21,800 nt of DNA from CAIUKX01 sp964580965 (GCA_964580965.1 CAZOLZ010000039.1:1-21800); one strand, 5' to 3'. Shown: positions 1 to 8,960, counted from the first letter of the stretch. Translations and numbers: made by a program. Notes: generated by a model from the sequence alone, not told the origin.

Positions 1-1509
1 TATGTTTTTTTCAGCAAAATATTGATCTTCAAATAGTGAATCTGAAATGATATCAAACATACTATAATAGTAGAAATTCGTAGAATCAAAAGCGAGTGGG
101 TCGTTATTACTTTTTTTGCGTTTAATTCTTTCATATTTATTTAAGCTTTCTTCGCTAACAGCATCTTCTTTTATTTCACCAATAGCAGCTTCATTAAATG
201 TTAGCTTTGAAAACTTTTTTGTATCAAATTTTGATGTTTCAGCCAGTTCATGAATCAATTTTTCATAAATAGTATTGATTTCATCATCATTTTTTAGGTC
301 GGATTTAATATCAAAAATAGTTCTCAGAGCTACAGTTGAAGTGGCTTCAGTATTTAATCTTTTAATAAAGTAATGAACAGCAGCAATTTCTCCTTCTAAA
401 TCACTGTTTTTAGTCACTGTTTCATTAATATCCCCTGCATTTTTATACTGAGTAATACCAAGCCATGATTGAGCTTTCATTCTTTTTAAATAAACTGAAT
501 TTGGGTATTCTTTTTCAAGAAGAAAAATAGAATAAAGGGCATCGGCGTAGTTTGCATCTAAAATATCTGTTCGGATACTTTCAAATCTACATATGTTTCG
601 AATGTATTTAAAACGCTCTTCACCTAGTTGATAAACCTCACTTTCCCAATTATTGTACTCTTGAATTAATTCAACGATAGCTGTTTTTCTTTTTTTAATG
701 TTAGGATGAGAGCTTTCACTATCATCATAATCTTCAACAGCTCTTATTTCGTATTTCTTTTGAGGGAATAGAGACGGCGGAACGAAAAAATCTTTTCGAT
801 TAAAATAATCTATAGGAAAAGGGATTTCATCAAAAGGTAAATAGGAATACATTAATACATCAAAAGAAGAAACTAGTTGAGATTTATCATACCCTGCGTT
901 ATTATAAATGATTAAACCTAAACTATCAGCCTCTAGTTCTTTATCTTTTGAATAGTTACTTAGTTGAAAGATAGAGTTTCTATGTTTTTGTGTTTTATAT
1001 TCAAATGCTTCAACGACATGTTTTTCTTTATAATGAGCAATTTCATGAGCAAGAACAAATGCTAATTGGGCTTCATTCGTAACCTGAGAAATTAAACCTG
1101 TTGTAACAAAAACAATTCCTTGATCTGTAGAAATAGCATTGGAAACATTTGATTTTATCATGTAAAACCTTAATTCATCTTTGAGGTATTTATATTCTTT
1201 CACCAAAAGTTTTTCAGCAACATCTTTAACATACAAAGATACTTCATCACCATAAACAACCATTCCAGAATGAAGTAATTCATCAATCCCATAGTGAATT
1301 CCTTCAAGAAAAACTTTTTCTTTGGATTTTGATAAATTTTTATGATTCCCTTTAAGGATTTCAGCTTCCACTTTTAGTTTTGTCTGAGTACTAAAATCTG
1401 AAGGTATATCACCTTTAGCTGTCAATGTTTGAAAGTGGTTGAAGTCTTGTTGAGCAAAAATTAAAGTTGAAAAAATGCTCAGGATAAAAATTAAGTTAAT
1501 TAATTTCAT
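1..1509 (-). CDS. Secreted M48-family zinc metallopeptidase, C-terminus cut by window edge
   Basis: An open minus-strand frame of 503 codons runs from the ATG at 1509 to the window edge without a stop, so the C-terminus is missing. Residues 1-19 form a signal peptide (MKLINLIFILSIFSTLIFAQ). The peptidase core is clear: HEIAH at residues 155-159 (bases 1033-1047) supplies two zinc-binding histidines and the catalytic Glu, and E191 in ELEAD with D195 fits the downstream ExxxD motif of M48 (Ste24/HtpX/BepA-like) enzymes. No multi-pass membrane domain is visible, so this is the soluble exported type, probably in the periplasm or on the envelope, with a roughly 300-residue helical region after the peptidase core. 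Known members of the family do envelope protein quality control; the substrate here cannot be told. It lies 41 bases downstream of nadE on the same strand and may be co-transcribed. Confidence 0.9.
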   Translation of the reverse strand, partial: MKLINLIFILSIFSTLIFAQQDFNHFQTLTAKGDIPSDFSTQTKLKVEAEILKGNHKNLSKSKEKVFLEGIHYGIDELLHSGMVVYGDEVSLYVKDVAEKLLVKEYKYLKDELRFYMIKSNVSNAISTDQGIVFVTTGLISQVTNEAQLAFVLAHEIAHYKEKHVVEAFEYKTQKHRNSIFQLSNYSKDKELEADSLGLIIYNNAGYDKSQLVSSFDVLMYSYLPFDEIPFPIDYFNRKDFFVPPSLFPQKKYEIRAVEDYDDSESSHPNIKKRKTAIVELIQEYNNWESEVYQLGEERFKYIRNICRFESIRTDILDANYADALYSIFLLEKEYPNSVYLKRMKAQSWLGITQYKNAGDINETVTKNSDLEGEIAAVHYFIKRLNTEATSTVALRTIFDIKSDLKNDDEINTIYEKLIHELAETSKFDTKKFSKLTFNEAAIGEIKEDAVSEESLNKYERIKRKKSNNDPLAFDSTNFYYYSMFDIISDSLFEDQYFAEKNI

Positions 1510-1550
1510 CAGTAATTTGTGTTGAAAGTCTTATAAAGAATTATAATTGA

Positions 1551-2321
1551 TTATTGTTGAATGTTATTTGGGATATAACAGACAGGTATTGGATTCATTT
1601 TATGTTGATTCTGTCTGTTTAATCTTCTATAAATTTCAATTACTTCTTTTTCTCTTTGATTTAATGTTGATTCATCACCTGAAAACCCCATCGCCCATTC
1701 TAATTCAGGATAAGTTGCTCCCATTTGATCTTCATCACTTCTTCCATCTTCAAAAAGACCATCAGTAGGTTTCGCAATGATAATTTCATCAATTACATCT
1801 AATTCTTTACCAAGTTCCCAAACCTCAGTTTTTGTCAAGTCAGCAATTGGACTTATATCAACACCACCGTCACCATATTTAGTATAAAACCCAACGCCAA
1901 AATCTTCAATTTTATTTCCTGTTCCAGCAACAAGGCAATTATGAGGTTGTGCAATAGCATATAAAGTGGTCATTCTCATTCGAGATCTTGTATTAGCCAT
2001 TGCTAAATGATGATCAACAGAACTTGTTGGTAAAACATTTTCTAGATTTTCAAAAGTTGAAGTTAAATTTACTTCTATTGATTTTACATTCGGGAATTTA
2101 TTTTTTAAATCTGTAATATGATTGTTTGCTCTTTCGAATTCGGCTTTACCTTGTCGAATTGGCATACTTAATAAAATAACATCTAATCCTGTTAAAGCAC
2201 ACAAAGTAGAAGTTACAGCAGAATCTATACCTCCAGAAATGCCGATTACAAACCCTTTAGAATTAGCATTGATAGCATATTCTTTTAACCAATTTACGAT
2301 GTGTTGTTTTATAGATTTCAT
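1551..2321 (-). CDS. nadE: NH3-dependent NAD+ synthetase
   Basis: This enzyme converts nicotinate adenine dinucleotide, ATP and ammonia to NAD+ in the last step of NAD biosynthesis, in the cytoplasm. The P-loop of the N-type ATP pyrophosphatase family, SGGIDS, is at residues 29-34. Further family signatures are the TRSRMRMTTLY segment, the AGTGNKIEDFGVGFYTKYGDGGVDISPIADLTKTEV block, and a KPTDGLFEDGRSDEDQMGA-type loop. At 256 residues it is the short form without an N-terminal glutaminase domain, so it should use free ammonia. I start it at the ATG at 2321 (MKSIKQH); the frame also opens with a TTG at 2327, but that adds only two residues. The upstream beta-barrel gene ends 16 bases before this start, so the two probably share a transcript. 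Confidence 0.95.
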   Translation of the reverse strand: MKSIKQHIVNWLKEYAINANSKGFVIGISGGIDSAVTSTLCALTGLDVILLSMPIRQGKAEFERANNHITDLKNKFPNVKSIEVNLTSTFENLENVLPTSSVDHHLAMANTRSRMRMTTLYAIAQPHNCLVAGTGNKIEDFGVGFYTKYGDGGVDISPIADLTKTEVWELGKELDVIDEIIIAKPTDGLFEDGRSDEDQMGATYPELEWAMGFSGDESTLNQREKEVIEIYRRLNRQNQHKMNPIPVCYIPNNIQQ

Positions 2322-2337
2322 TTTCAAAATGAGTGTT

Positions 2338-3189
2338 TTAAAATAAGATTGAAACTTTTAGTAGTATTTGATTTTGTTTGAAAGGTAATTGTTCAAAATT
2401 ATCAGGGTTGTCATTTGAATCAAATGAAGAAACAATGGTTCTGTTTTTTTCAGAGTCTCCAGTTAAAGCATCATTTCTAGATACATTATTGAATCCATAA
2501 TAATAACCCAATTCAGCAATAAGACAAGTTGAACCGGTGAAGTTCCAGTCGGCACCGCCACAAATACCTACAAATCCTTTGTAGATCGATAAATCTCTTT
2601 TAATAACCATCATGTTTGAGTTTACAAAATTCACAGAATTATCATTTGGATTAAAAGACTTCATGTTAGTCCCCTGATCGTTGTACTTATAATTTAATAA
2701 GAAATTATTAATAACACCAAATTTTCCAAAATATCTGTAGAACCCTATAAATTTAGTTCTGAAAAGCAACATTGTAGGAATAGAAAGGTATAAAGGTTTA
2801 ACAGTTCTATTATTGATTGAAAACAATGTAGAGGTGGATTCAGAGATAGTCAAATTCCCATTTGCATCTGTAACCCCATTTTTATTAAAAATTTCACTAT
2901 CAGAATAATAGTAATATAAATTACTGTCACCTTTTTTATATTTAAATGTTTCAAAATCAAAAATCAAACCTGTGTAGAAGCCTATGGTTTTTGAGAAAGA
3001 GTAATTTAAACTCATTCCAACTCCTAAATTATTTCCTAATCCATTATTATCAATGAATTTGGTTTCAGGTCTTAAATTATTTAATCCAGTGTAGAAAGTA
3101 AGTCCTGCTTGAACTTTACTATTTTCAGCTTCTTGAGCTTTTAAAGTAAAAAAAGAGTATATAGATAAAATTAAAATAAAGTACTTCAT
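2338..3189 (-). CDS. Outer-membrane beta-barrel protein (porin-family-like), function unknown
   Basis: A 283-residue exported protein. Residues 1-18 are a typical signal peptide ending LKA before Q19. The rest is rich in alternating hydrophobic and aromatic strands (for example GLTFYTGLNN, VGMSLNYSFSKTIGFYTGLIFDFE, LIAELGYYYGFNNV) with Asn/Asp/Ser-rich loops. The chain ends in Phe (QILLKVSILF), the usual last residue of proteins inserted into the outer membrane by the BAM machinery. This fits the Bacteroidota family of small outer-membrane beta-barrels (PorT/OMP_b-brl-like), where members have no common function; no substrate can be assigned. It is the first gene of a possible operon with nadE and the M48 peptidase, and is divergent from gldB with 76 bases between the starts. 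Confidence 0.75.
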   Translation of the reverse strand: MKYFILILSIYSFFTLKAQEAENSKVQAGLTFYTGLNNLRPETKFIDNNGLGNNLGVGMSLNYSFSKTIGFYTGLIFDFETFKYKKGDSNLYYYYSDSEIFNKNGVTDANGNLTISESTSTLFSINNRTVKPLYLSIPTMLLFRTKFIGFYRYFGKFGVINNFLLNYKYNDQGTNMKSFNPNDNSVNFVNSNMMVIKRDLSIYKGFVGICGGADWNFTGSTCLIAELGYYYGFNNVSRNDALTGDSEKNRTIVSSFDSNDNPDNFEQLPFKQNQILLKVSILF

Positions 3190-3236
3190 TTTGTATTAAA
3201 ATTGTGTGTTAGATGTTTCATTTCAACGTAAATCAT

Positions 3237-3244
3237 TAATTTTG
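3237..3244 (+). promoter_or_regulatory. Probable -7 element of the gldB promoter
   Basis: TAATTTTG at 3237-3244 matches the Bacteroidota -7 consensus TAnnTTTG exactly and lies 21 bases before the gldB ATG. A TTTC at 3216-3219 could be a degenerate -33 element (consensus TTTG) with 17 bases between them. It would serve the whole gldB-xth run. Confidence 0.5.
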
Positions 3245-3265
3245 GTACAATATTAATTAATAATA

Positions 3266-4276
3266 ATGATTCAAAAAAGAAATTCACTTTTTGTCTTTTT
3301 ATTGGCGTTTTTTACTGCTTGTTCAAGTGATAAATTGAATATAGATACGTCAAAAATAAAATTGGATATTGATTATATCAATTTAGACTCAATTTTAGTG
3401 CAATCAAGTGATTCTGAATTACTAAATTATCATTATAATCTTCAAAATAAGATTGATGAAATATATGATTATCAAATTGGATACTGTCTGCAAATAGGGG
3501 AAGTTCAAGATTCAGTCTTTATAAGAAGTATTAATTTATTTAAATCCGATAGTGGAATAGTTCAATTGGAGGAAGATATTCGATCTAAATTTCAAGATTT
3601 AACTGTATATAAAGAACAAATTACATCTGGATTTAAACATTTGAACTATTATTTTGCTGATGGTAAACTTCCAAGAAATATTGTGTTCATGAATTCTCTT
3701 TTCCAATCAAATGCATTTTCAACTCATAATGAAATTGGAGTTGGATTAGAAAGGTATCTGGGGTATACAAATAGAATAGTACAGAAATTACCTCCGGAAA
3801 CTTTTTATGATTGGATGAAAAAAGGATGGGAAGAAGAATATTTGGTAAGAGATGTTCTTTGTTCTTGGATAATGACACACTTTATTGAAGAACAAGACAA
3901 CTCACTAGTTGAGTCAATGATTCAATGGGGTAAAATCCTATACTTAACTGAAGCTGCGCTTCCTGATTCTGATAAAAGAATAATTTTAAGATATACGGCA
4001 CAACAGTATGAATGGGCTGATAAAAATGAGTTGTTATTTTGGAAGTATTTAGTAAAAGAAAAAATGTTATTTAAAAATTCAGGACTTGAAAAAGCTAATT
4101 TTCTGAATGAAGGTCCTTACACTGTTGGATTACCAGAGAATAGTCCAGATAGAATGGGGCAGTTTATTGGTTGGAAAATGGTGCGAAATTTCATGAATAA
4201 AAAAGGTTTTAAAATTGAAGACCTACCTAAAATACCTTACAATCAAATACTTCAAGAATATAAAATAAACGATTAA
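3266..4276 (+). CDS. gldB: Gliding motility lipoprotein GldB
   Basis: A 336-residue lipoprotein. The N-terminus has a charged start, a hydrophobic stretch and a lipobox ending at C19 (FFTACSS), so the mature protein would be lipid-anchored in the envelope. The rest, including the IDYINLDSI start, the YYFADGKLPRNIVFMNSLFQSN region and the C-terminal GWKMVRNFMNKKGF segment, matches the GldB family as I know it from flavobacteria. In Flavobacterium johnsoniae GldB is required for gliding, but its biochemical role is not settled. The immediate downstream partner gldC, two bases after the stop, makes the assignment firm. The start is the first ATG after the promoter and gives an intact lipoprotein signal. 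Nothing looks truncated. Confidence 0.92.
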   Translation: MIQKRNSLFVFLLAFFTACSSDKLNIDTSKIKLDIDYINLDSILVQSSDSELLNYHYNLQNKIDEIYDYQIGYCLQIGEVQDSVFIRSINLFKSDSGIVQLEEDIRSKFQDLTVYKEQITSGFKHLNYYFADGKLPRNIVFMNSLFQSNAFSTHNEIGVGLERYLGYTNRIVQKLPPETFYDWMKKGWEEEYLVRDVLCSWIMTHFIEEQDNSLVESMIQWGKILYLTEAALPDSDKRIILRYTAQQYEWADKNELLFWKYLVKEKMLFKNSGLEKANFLNEGPYTVGLPENSPDRMGQFIGWKMVRNFMNKKGFKIEDLPKIPYNQILQEYKIND

Positions 4277-4278
4277 TC

Positions 4279-4623
4279 ATGGATGAAATTGTAAAAAAGT
4301 CAGAGATAAAAGTAAATATTGGATTAAATGAAAATAAGTTACCATTAGAGATGAAGTGGACAGCTTCAGATGGTAATATAGTTGATCAAGAAGCAAAGGC
4401 AATGTTTTTGTCATTGTGGAATCCAAATGAAAAAAACACGATGAAAATTGACCTCTGGACAAAAGATTTGACTATTGATGATATGAAACAATTTTTTCAC
4501 CAAACATTACTGACAATGGCAGATACATTCGAGAATGCAACAGGGGAAAAAAATATCAGTGAAGATCTAAGAGATTACTGTTACCACTTTGCAGATAAAA
4601 TGAATATTCTTCCAAAAGAATAA
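4279..4623 (+). CDS. gldC: Gliding motility protein GldC
   Basis: A 114-residue protein with no signal peptide or membrane segment, so probably cytoplasmic. The sequence (KSEIKVNIGLNENKLP, MKWTASDG, EAKAMFLSLWNP, MKIDLWTKDLTIDDMKQFFHQTL) matches the GldC family, which in flavobacteria sits directly after gldB. In F. johnsoniae GldC is reported to support GldB and is not itself strictly essential for gliding; its molecular action is unknown. It begins two bases after the gldB stop, and its TAA overlaps the ATG of the next gene by one base (TAATG), so gldB, gldC and the following gene are almost certainly translated from one mRNA. Confidence 0.92.
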   Translation: MDEIVKKSEIKVNIGLNENKLPLEMKWTASDGNIVDQEAKAMFLSLWNPNEKNTMKIDLWTKDLTIDDMKQFFHQTLLTMADTFENATGEKNISEDLRDYCYHFADKMNILPKE

Positions 4624-5423
4624 TGACCAAAAAAGGGATATTACATAAAATGAAAGTCTCATTAGATAATGGGAAAGTTCATTATTTGTTAAATATAGGG
4701 GAATCGCCGATTGATATGAATCAGTTGATAGGTCATTCAATTAGATTAAGTTTTACAGGGAAAATAATTTGTTCTTCTTGTACAAAAGAGACTAAAAAAA
4801 CATTTGGTGATGGTTTTTGTTATAAATGTTTTACATCTGCTCCCGAAGCAGCTGAATGTATTCTCCGACCTGAATTGTGTAGAGCACACCATGGGGAGGG
4901 AAGAGATGTTGAATGGGAGCAACGAAATCACAATCAACCTCACTTAGTTTATTTAGCTGCCTCTGATAAAGTTAAGGTAGGAATTACTAGAACAACACAA
5001 GTACCTACTCGCTGGATAGATCAAGGAGCTTCAAAAGCAATTATTTTAGCAGAAACACCAAATCGCTATGAGGCAGGTGTTTTAGAAGTTGCTTTGAAAG
5101 ATTTCTTTTCGGATAAAACGAATTGGCAACGAATGTTAAAAAATGAAGTTGATAATTCAATTGATCTAGAAGAGGAAAAATGGGAGTTATATGATCAACT
5201 CCCTTCAGATTTGTCGAAATATTTTTCAGAAAATGATGAAATAACTGAGATTGAATACCCTACAATTAATTATCCTACAAAAGTTAAAAGTTTAACCTTT
5301 GATAAAGTTTCTGAATTTGACGGAATCTTAATGGCTATTAAAGGTCAATATTTAATATTTGAAGGAGGAATAGTTATTAATATTCGGAGACACACTGGGT
5401 ATGAAGTAGAATTAAATTTTTAA
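4623..5423 (+). CDS. DUF2797-family protein with cysteine pairs and a GIY-YIG-like segment
   Basis: A 266-residue cytoplasmic protein without signal peptide. Two CxxC pairs, C50/C53 and C66/C69, suggest a structural zinc site, followed by further cysteines C79 and C86 (ECILRPELCRAHHGEGRD). Residues about 108-135 read LVYLAASDKVKVGITR...RWIDQGA, which resembles the beta strands and the conserved Arg of GIY-YIG-type nuclease domains; E150 and E155 are possible acidic partners. The layout matches DUF2797 proteins, whose function is not established. The nuclease-like reading is my inference. The gene overlaps the gldC stop by one base and precedes trmB and xth, so it is in the gliding/tRNA-modification/DNA-repair operon. 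The start could also be M10, but M1 fits the TAATG coupling. Confidence 0.8.
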   Translation: MTKKGILHKMKVSLDNGKVHYLLNIGESPIDMNQLIGHSIRLSFTGKIICSSCTKETKKTFGDGFCYKCFTSAPEAAECILRPELCRAHHGEGRDVEWEQRNHNQPHLVYLAASDKVKVGITRTTQVPTRWIDQGASKAIILAETPNRYEAGVLEVALKDFFSDKTNWQRMLKNEVDNSIDLEEEKWELYDQLPSDLSKYFSENDEITEIEYPTINYPTKVKSLTFDKVSEFDGILMAIKGQYLIFEGGIVINIRRHTGYEVELNF

Positions 5424-5443
5424 TCGAATTTAGGTTTATTTAA

Positions 5444-6109
5444 ATGGGAAAAGATAAAATATCAAAATTTGAAGCCATTAAAAGGTTTGGTAATGTGATA
5501 GAGCATGCAACTGTAGAAGGGGATTCTGTTAAAGGTAATTGGCGTTCAAGGGTTTTTAAAAATGATAATCCAATTGTATTAGAATTAGGTTGTGGTAAAG
5601 GGGAATATTCTGTTGGACTAGCGGAGTTCTATCCTGACAAAAATTTTATTGGATGCGACATTAAAGGAAATCGAATTTTTATTGGAGCGAAAGATGCATT
5701 AGATAAAAGTTTAGACAATGTTGCTTTTTTAAGAACACGCATTGATTATATTAATGATTTTTTCATAGAGAATGAAGTCGATGAAATTTGGTTAACTTTT
5801 TCTGATCCTCAACCAAAGAAACCCAGAAAACGCTTGAGTTCACCTTTGTTTATTGATAGATATAAGAAATTGTTAAAACCAGGAGGAATTGTACACATGA
5901 AAACGGATAGTGATATTCTTTTTGAATATACGATTGATGAAATAAAAGAAAAATATGATATGCTTGAATATACCTGGGATTTATATGGAGAACTCTCAGA
6001 AAATTTAGATCCAGTTACACGTGAAATATTTCACATTAAAACGCACTATGAAAAATTATTTACAGCAAAAGGAAGTGTGATCAAATATTGTAAGTTTAAG
6101 ATTTCTTAA
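5444..6109 (+). CDS. trmB: tRNA (guanine46-N7)-methyltransferase
   Basis: A 221-residue class I SAM-dependent methyltransferase that puts m7G at position 46 in the tRNA variable loop. The SAM-binding motif ELGCGKGEYS starts at residue 47, the acidic post-motif FIGCDIKGNRI is around 69-78, and the TrmB signature FSDPQPKKPRKRLSSP spans about 119-134; the usual proteobacterial form is FPDPWPKK, so this is the Bacteroidota variant. LKPGGIVHMKTD is the expected motif VI region. The length is normal. It starts 20 bases after the DUF2797 gene and ends 16 bases before xth, with no promoter or terminator visible in either gap, which suggests one operon from gldB onward. Confidence 0.95.
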   Translation: MGKDKISKFEAIKRFGNVIEHATVEGDSVKGNWRSRVFKNDNPIVLELGCGKGEYSVGLAEFYPDKNFIGCDIKGNRIFIGAKDALDKSLDNVAFLRTRIDYINDFFIENEVDEIWLTFSDPQPKKPRKRLSSPLFIDRYKKLLKPGGIVHMKTDSDILFEYTIDEIKEKYDMLEYTWDLYGELSENLDPVTREIFHIKTHYEKLFTAKGSVIKYCKFKIS

Positions 6110-6125
6110 TAATAAAAATGTAATA

Positions 6126-6884
6126 ATGAAGTTGATTTCATTTAATGTAAACGGTATTCGAGCAATAGTAAAAAAGAATTTTGTTGCGGATATGAAACAA
6201 GTAAATGCTGATGTTATTTGTTTACAAGAAACAAAAGCAACTGTTGAACAGGTCAAAGAAGCTGTTTCTGAATTATCAGACTATGAGGTTTATGCAAACG
6301 AAGCAGAAAGAAAAGGTTATTCTGGCACTGCAATTTTAACGAAAGTGAAACCTATATCTATTTCTTATGATATGGGGATTGAGGAACATGATGCAGAGGG
6401 AAGAATTATTTGTGCTGAATTTCAAGATTATTATTTGATCACGGTTTACGTTCCTAACTCCGGAAGCGAATTACTTCGATTGGGTTATCGTCAGACTTGG
6501 GATAAAGCATTTTTAGTCTACCTTAAAAAATTAGAAGAAATAAAACCTGTTGTTGTTTGTGGAGATTTTAATGTGGCTCATAAGGCTATTGATTTAGCAC
6601 GACCAAAACCAAATTATAATAAGTCGGCTGGTTTCATGCAAGAAGAAATAGATGGAATGGATGCATACAATTCAAATGGACTTCGGGACTCTTTTCGTTT
6701 TATTAATGGTGATGATATTAAATATACTTGGTGGAGTTATAGAGGTGGAGCTAGACAGAAGAATGTAGGCTGGAGAATTGATTATTTTTTAGTTTCTGAG
6801 TTAATCAAGGATAATTTGAAAGATGCGTTTATTTTGAATAATATTCACGGCTCTGATCATTGTCCTGTAGGAATAGAGCTTTGA
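6126..6884 (+). CDS. xth: Exodeoxyribonuclease III / AP endonuclease
   Basis: A 252-residue endonuclease/exonuclease/phosphatase-fold enzyme that cuts at abasic sites in base-excision repair. All catalytic landmarks are visible: the N-terminal FNVNGIRA, E35 in LQETKA (metal binding), Y108 in VYVPNSG, D147 and N149 in GDFNVAHKAIDLARP, WWSYRGGARQKNVGWRIDYFL, and the terminal GSDHCPVGIEL with D244/H245. Full length for the ExoA/XthA family, with nothing missing. Last gene of the gldB-started run; a weak inverted repeat follows at 6914-6945. Confidence 0.95.
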   Translation: MKLISFNVNGIRAIVKKNFVADMKQVNADVICLQETKATVEQVKEAVSELSDYEVYANEAERKGYSGTAILTKVKPISISYDMGIEEHDAEGRIICAEFQDYYLITVYVPNSGSELLRLGYRQTWDKAFLVYLKKLEEIKPVVVCGDFNVAHKAIDLARPKPNYNKSAGFMQEEIDGMDAYNSNGLRDSFRFINGDDIKYTWWSYRGGARQKNVGWRIDYFLVSELIKDNLKDAFILNNIHGSDHCPVGIEL

Positions 6885-6913
6885 TAAAGTTGCAACAACA
6901 AAAATTGGATCTT

Positions 6914-6945
6914 AAAACAGCTATTAAAATTTGAGTTGCTGTTTT
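6914..6945 (+). terminator. Possible weak stem-loop after xth
   Basis: AAAACAGC at 6914-6921 and GCTGTTTT at 6938-6945 form a perfect 8-bp inverted repeat around a 16-base A+T-rich loop, 30 bases after the xth stop. The loop is large and the T-run is short, so it would be a weak terminator or an mRNA 3' end structure. The rest of the 174-base gap to parE holds only the promoter element at 7025. Confidence 0.4.
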
Positions 6946-7024
6946 GCTTAATCTTTTGGTAATCTTCACAACTCACCGTTTAAAACTCCTTCATTTCTAC
7001 TAAAAATAAATCGATGTTATTCCT

Positions 7025-7032
7025 TAAATTTG
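7025..7032 (+). promoter_or_regulatory. Probable -7 element of the parE-parC promoter
   Basis: TAAATTTG at 7025-7032 matches TAnnTTTG exactly, 26 bases before the parE ATG. I see no good TTTG -33 element at the expected spacing, so the call rests on the -7 box and the position. Confidence 0.4.
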
Positions 7033-7058
7033 TTAGGATGACTATAATTTTTAGTTAA

Positions 7059-8927
7059 ATGGCAGAAAATCAATATACAGAAGATAATATTCGATCGCTC
7101 GATTGGAAGGAACATATTCGCTTGAGACCCGGTATGTATATCGGTAAGTTAGGTGATGGTGCAGCAGCGGATGATGGTATTTACATTCTTGTAAAAGAGG
7201 TAGTGGATAACTGTATCGATGAATTTGTCATGGGGAATGGTAAGAGGTTCGACATTAAAGTTAAAGATGGGGTTGTTAATGTTCGTGATTATGGTAGAGG
7301 TATTCCCTTAGGGAAAGTTGTAGAAGTTGTTTCTAAAATGAATACCGGAGGTAAATACGATTCAAAAGCCTTTAAAAAGTCTGTGGGTTTAAATGGAGTA
7401 GGTACCAAAGCTGTGAATGCTTTATCTGATAAGTTTAGAATTTACGCTGTTCGTGAAGGAGAAAAAAAAGAAGCGGTTTTCCATAGAGGAGAATTAATTG
7501 AAGAATTTCCGATTACGAAGACAGATGAATCAAACGGAACATTTGTAGAATTTATTCCAGATGATTCAATTTTTAAAAAATATGCTTTCAAGACTACTTA
7601 TCTTGATAAAATGATGTGGAATTACTGTTATTTAAATCGAGGACTTTCGATTTATTTCAACGGGCAGAAGTATCAGTCTAAAAATGGGTTGAAAGATTTA
7701 TTGGAAAACAATATGGATGGAGATTCATTATATCCAATCATTCACCTAGAAGGAGAAGATATTGAAATAGCATTAACACATGGGAAAACATATGGTGAAG
7801 ATTATTCATCGTTTGTTAATGGTCAGCATACAACACAAGGAGGAACCCACCAAAGTGCTTTTAGAGAGTCTGTAGCGAAAGTGATTCGTGATTTTTATAA
7901 TAAAAACTACGAAGCATCAGATATTCGTCAGTCTATTGTAGCTGCAATTTCTGTTAAAGTGGTTGAGCCTGTTTTTGAATCTCAAACAAAAACCAAATTA
8001 GGTTCTCAAGAAATTGAACCTCAAGGAAAGTCAATGCGAGCTTTCTTAAATGATTTTTTGAAAGAAAAATTAGATAATTTTTTACATAGAAACTCAGATG
8101 TAGCTGAAATTATTGAAAGAAAAATTAAGCAGTCAGAAAAGGAACGTAAGGAACTTTCAGGAATTAGAAAATTAGCAAGAGACAGGGCGAAAAAAGCATC
8201 TTTACATAATAAAAAGTTGAGAGATTGTAAAATTCATTTGACAGATTTGAAGAATGATCGTCGTGAAGAGACAATGTTGTTTATTACTGAGGGAGATTCA
8301 GCAAGTGGCTCAATTACAAAATCGAGAGATGTTGGAACTCAAGCAGTTTTTTCACTTAGAGGTAAACCATTGAATTGTTATGGCTTAACAAAAAAAGTTG
8401 TTTATGAAAATGAAGAGTTTAATCTAATTCAGGCAGCATTGGATATCGAAGAAGATATGGAAAATCTTCGTTATAACAAGATTGTTATTGCTACTGATGC
8501 TGATGTTGATGGTATGCATATCCGAATGTTATTACTGACTTATTTTTTACAATTTTTTCCTGATTTAGTGAAAAGGAATCATGTTTATGTACTTCAAACA
8601 CCTTTATTCAGGGTTCGAAATAAAAAGGAAACAATTTACTGTTACTCTGAGGATGAACGAAGAAAAGCAATTAATAAATTGGGTAAAAACCCTGAAATTA
8701 CAAGGTTCAAAGGTTTAGGAGAGATTTCTCCCGATGAGTTTAAGTATTTCATAGGGGAAGATATTCGATTAGAACCTGTTATCTTATCAAAAGACGCATC
8801 AATTGATTCGATTTTGTCTTATTTTATGGGGAAAAACACCTTAAATCGTCAAAATTTTATTATTGAAAATTTAAGAGTTGAGAAAGATCCGGTTCTTACT
8901 GACAAAGTAGAAAAAGAGGAAGAATAA
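7059..8927 (+). CDS. parE: DNA topoisomerase IV subunit B (ATPase and TOPRIM subunit)
   Basis: A 622-residue type IIA topoisomerase B subunit. The GHKL ATPase domain shows E47 in VKEVVDNCIDE (N box), DYGRGIP at 77-83 (G1), and the glycine loop KSVGLNGVGTKAVNAL around 107-122 (G2). A QTKTKLGS switch-lysine loop is at 309-316. The TOPRIM domain has EGDSASG from residue 411 and DADVDG at 480-485, which bind the catalytic metals. Paired with the A subunit directly downstream, it unlinks and relaxes chromosomes using ATP. I call it ParE and not GyrB from its length, the short spacer after the TOPRIM domain and its pairing with a ParC-like protein with an acidic tail; a gyrase pair elsewhere in the genome is expected. 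The gap to parC is 33 bases. Confidence 0.9.
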   Translation: MAENQYTEDNIRSLDWKEHIRLRPGMYIGKLGDGAAADDGIYILVKEVVDNCIDEFVMGNGKRFDIKVKDGVVNVRDYGRGIPLGKVVEVVSKMNTGGKYDSKAFKKSVGLNGVGTKAVNALSDKFRIYAVREGEKKEAVFHRGELIEEFPITKTDESNGTFVEFIPDDSIFKKYAFKTTYLDKMMWNYCYLNRGLSIYFNGQKYQSKNGLKDLLENNMDGDSLYPIIHLEGEDIEIALTHGKTYGEDYSSFVNGQHTTQGGTHQSAFRESVAKVIRDFYNKNYEASDIRQSIVAAISVKVVEPVFESQTKTKLGSQEIEPQGKSMRAFLNDFLKEKLDNFLHRNSDVAEIIERKIKQSEKERKELSGIRKLARDRAKKASLHNKKLRDCKIHLTDLKNDRREETMLFITEGDSASGSITKSRDVGTQAVFSLRGKPLNCYGLTKKVVYENEEFNLIQAALDIEEDMENLRYNKIVIATDADVDGMHIRMLLLTYFLQFFPDLVKRNHVYVLQTPLFRVRNKKETIYCYSEDERRKAINKLGKNPEITRFKGLGEISPDEFKYFIGEDIRLEPVILSKDASIDSILSYFMGKNTLNRQNFIIENLRVEKDPVLTDKVEKEEE

Positions 8928-8960
8928 TTAGCGCGTTATTGGATACAAAATCATTGAAAA

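Noticed and set aside
1547..1768. Plus-strand open frame of 73 codons
   Set aside because: Antisense to nadE; low-complexity Phe/Leu-rich translation, no support.
2322..2327. TTG start two codons upstream for nadE
   Set aside because: The ATG at 2321 is adjacent, fits family N-termini and is the commoner codon.
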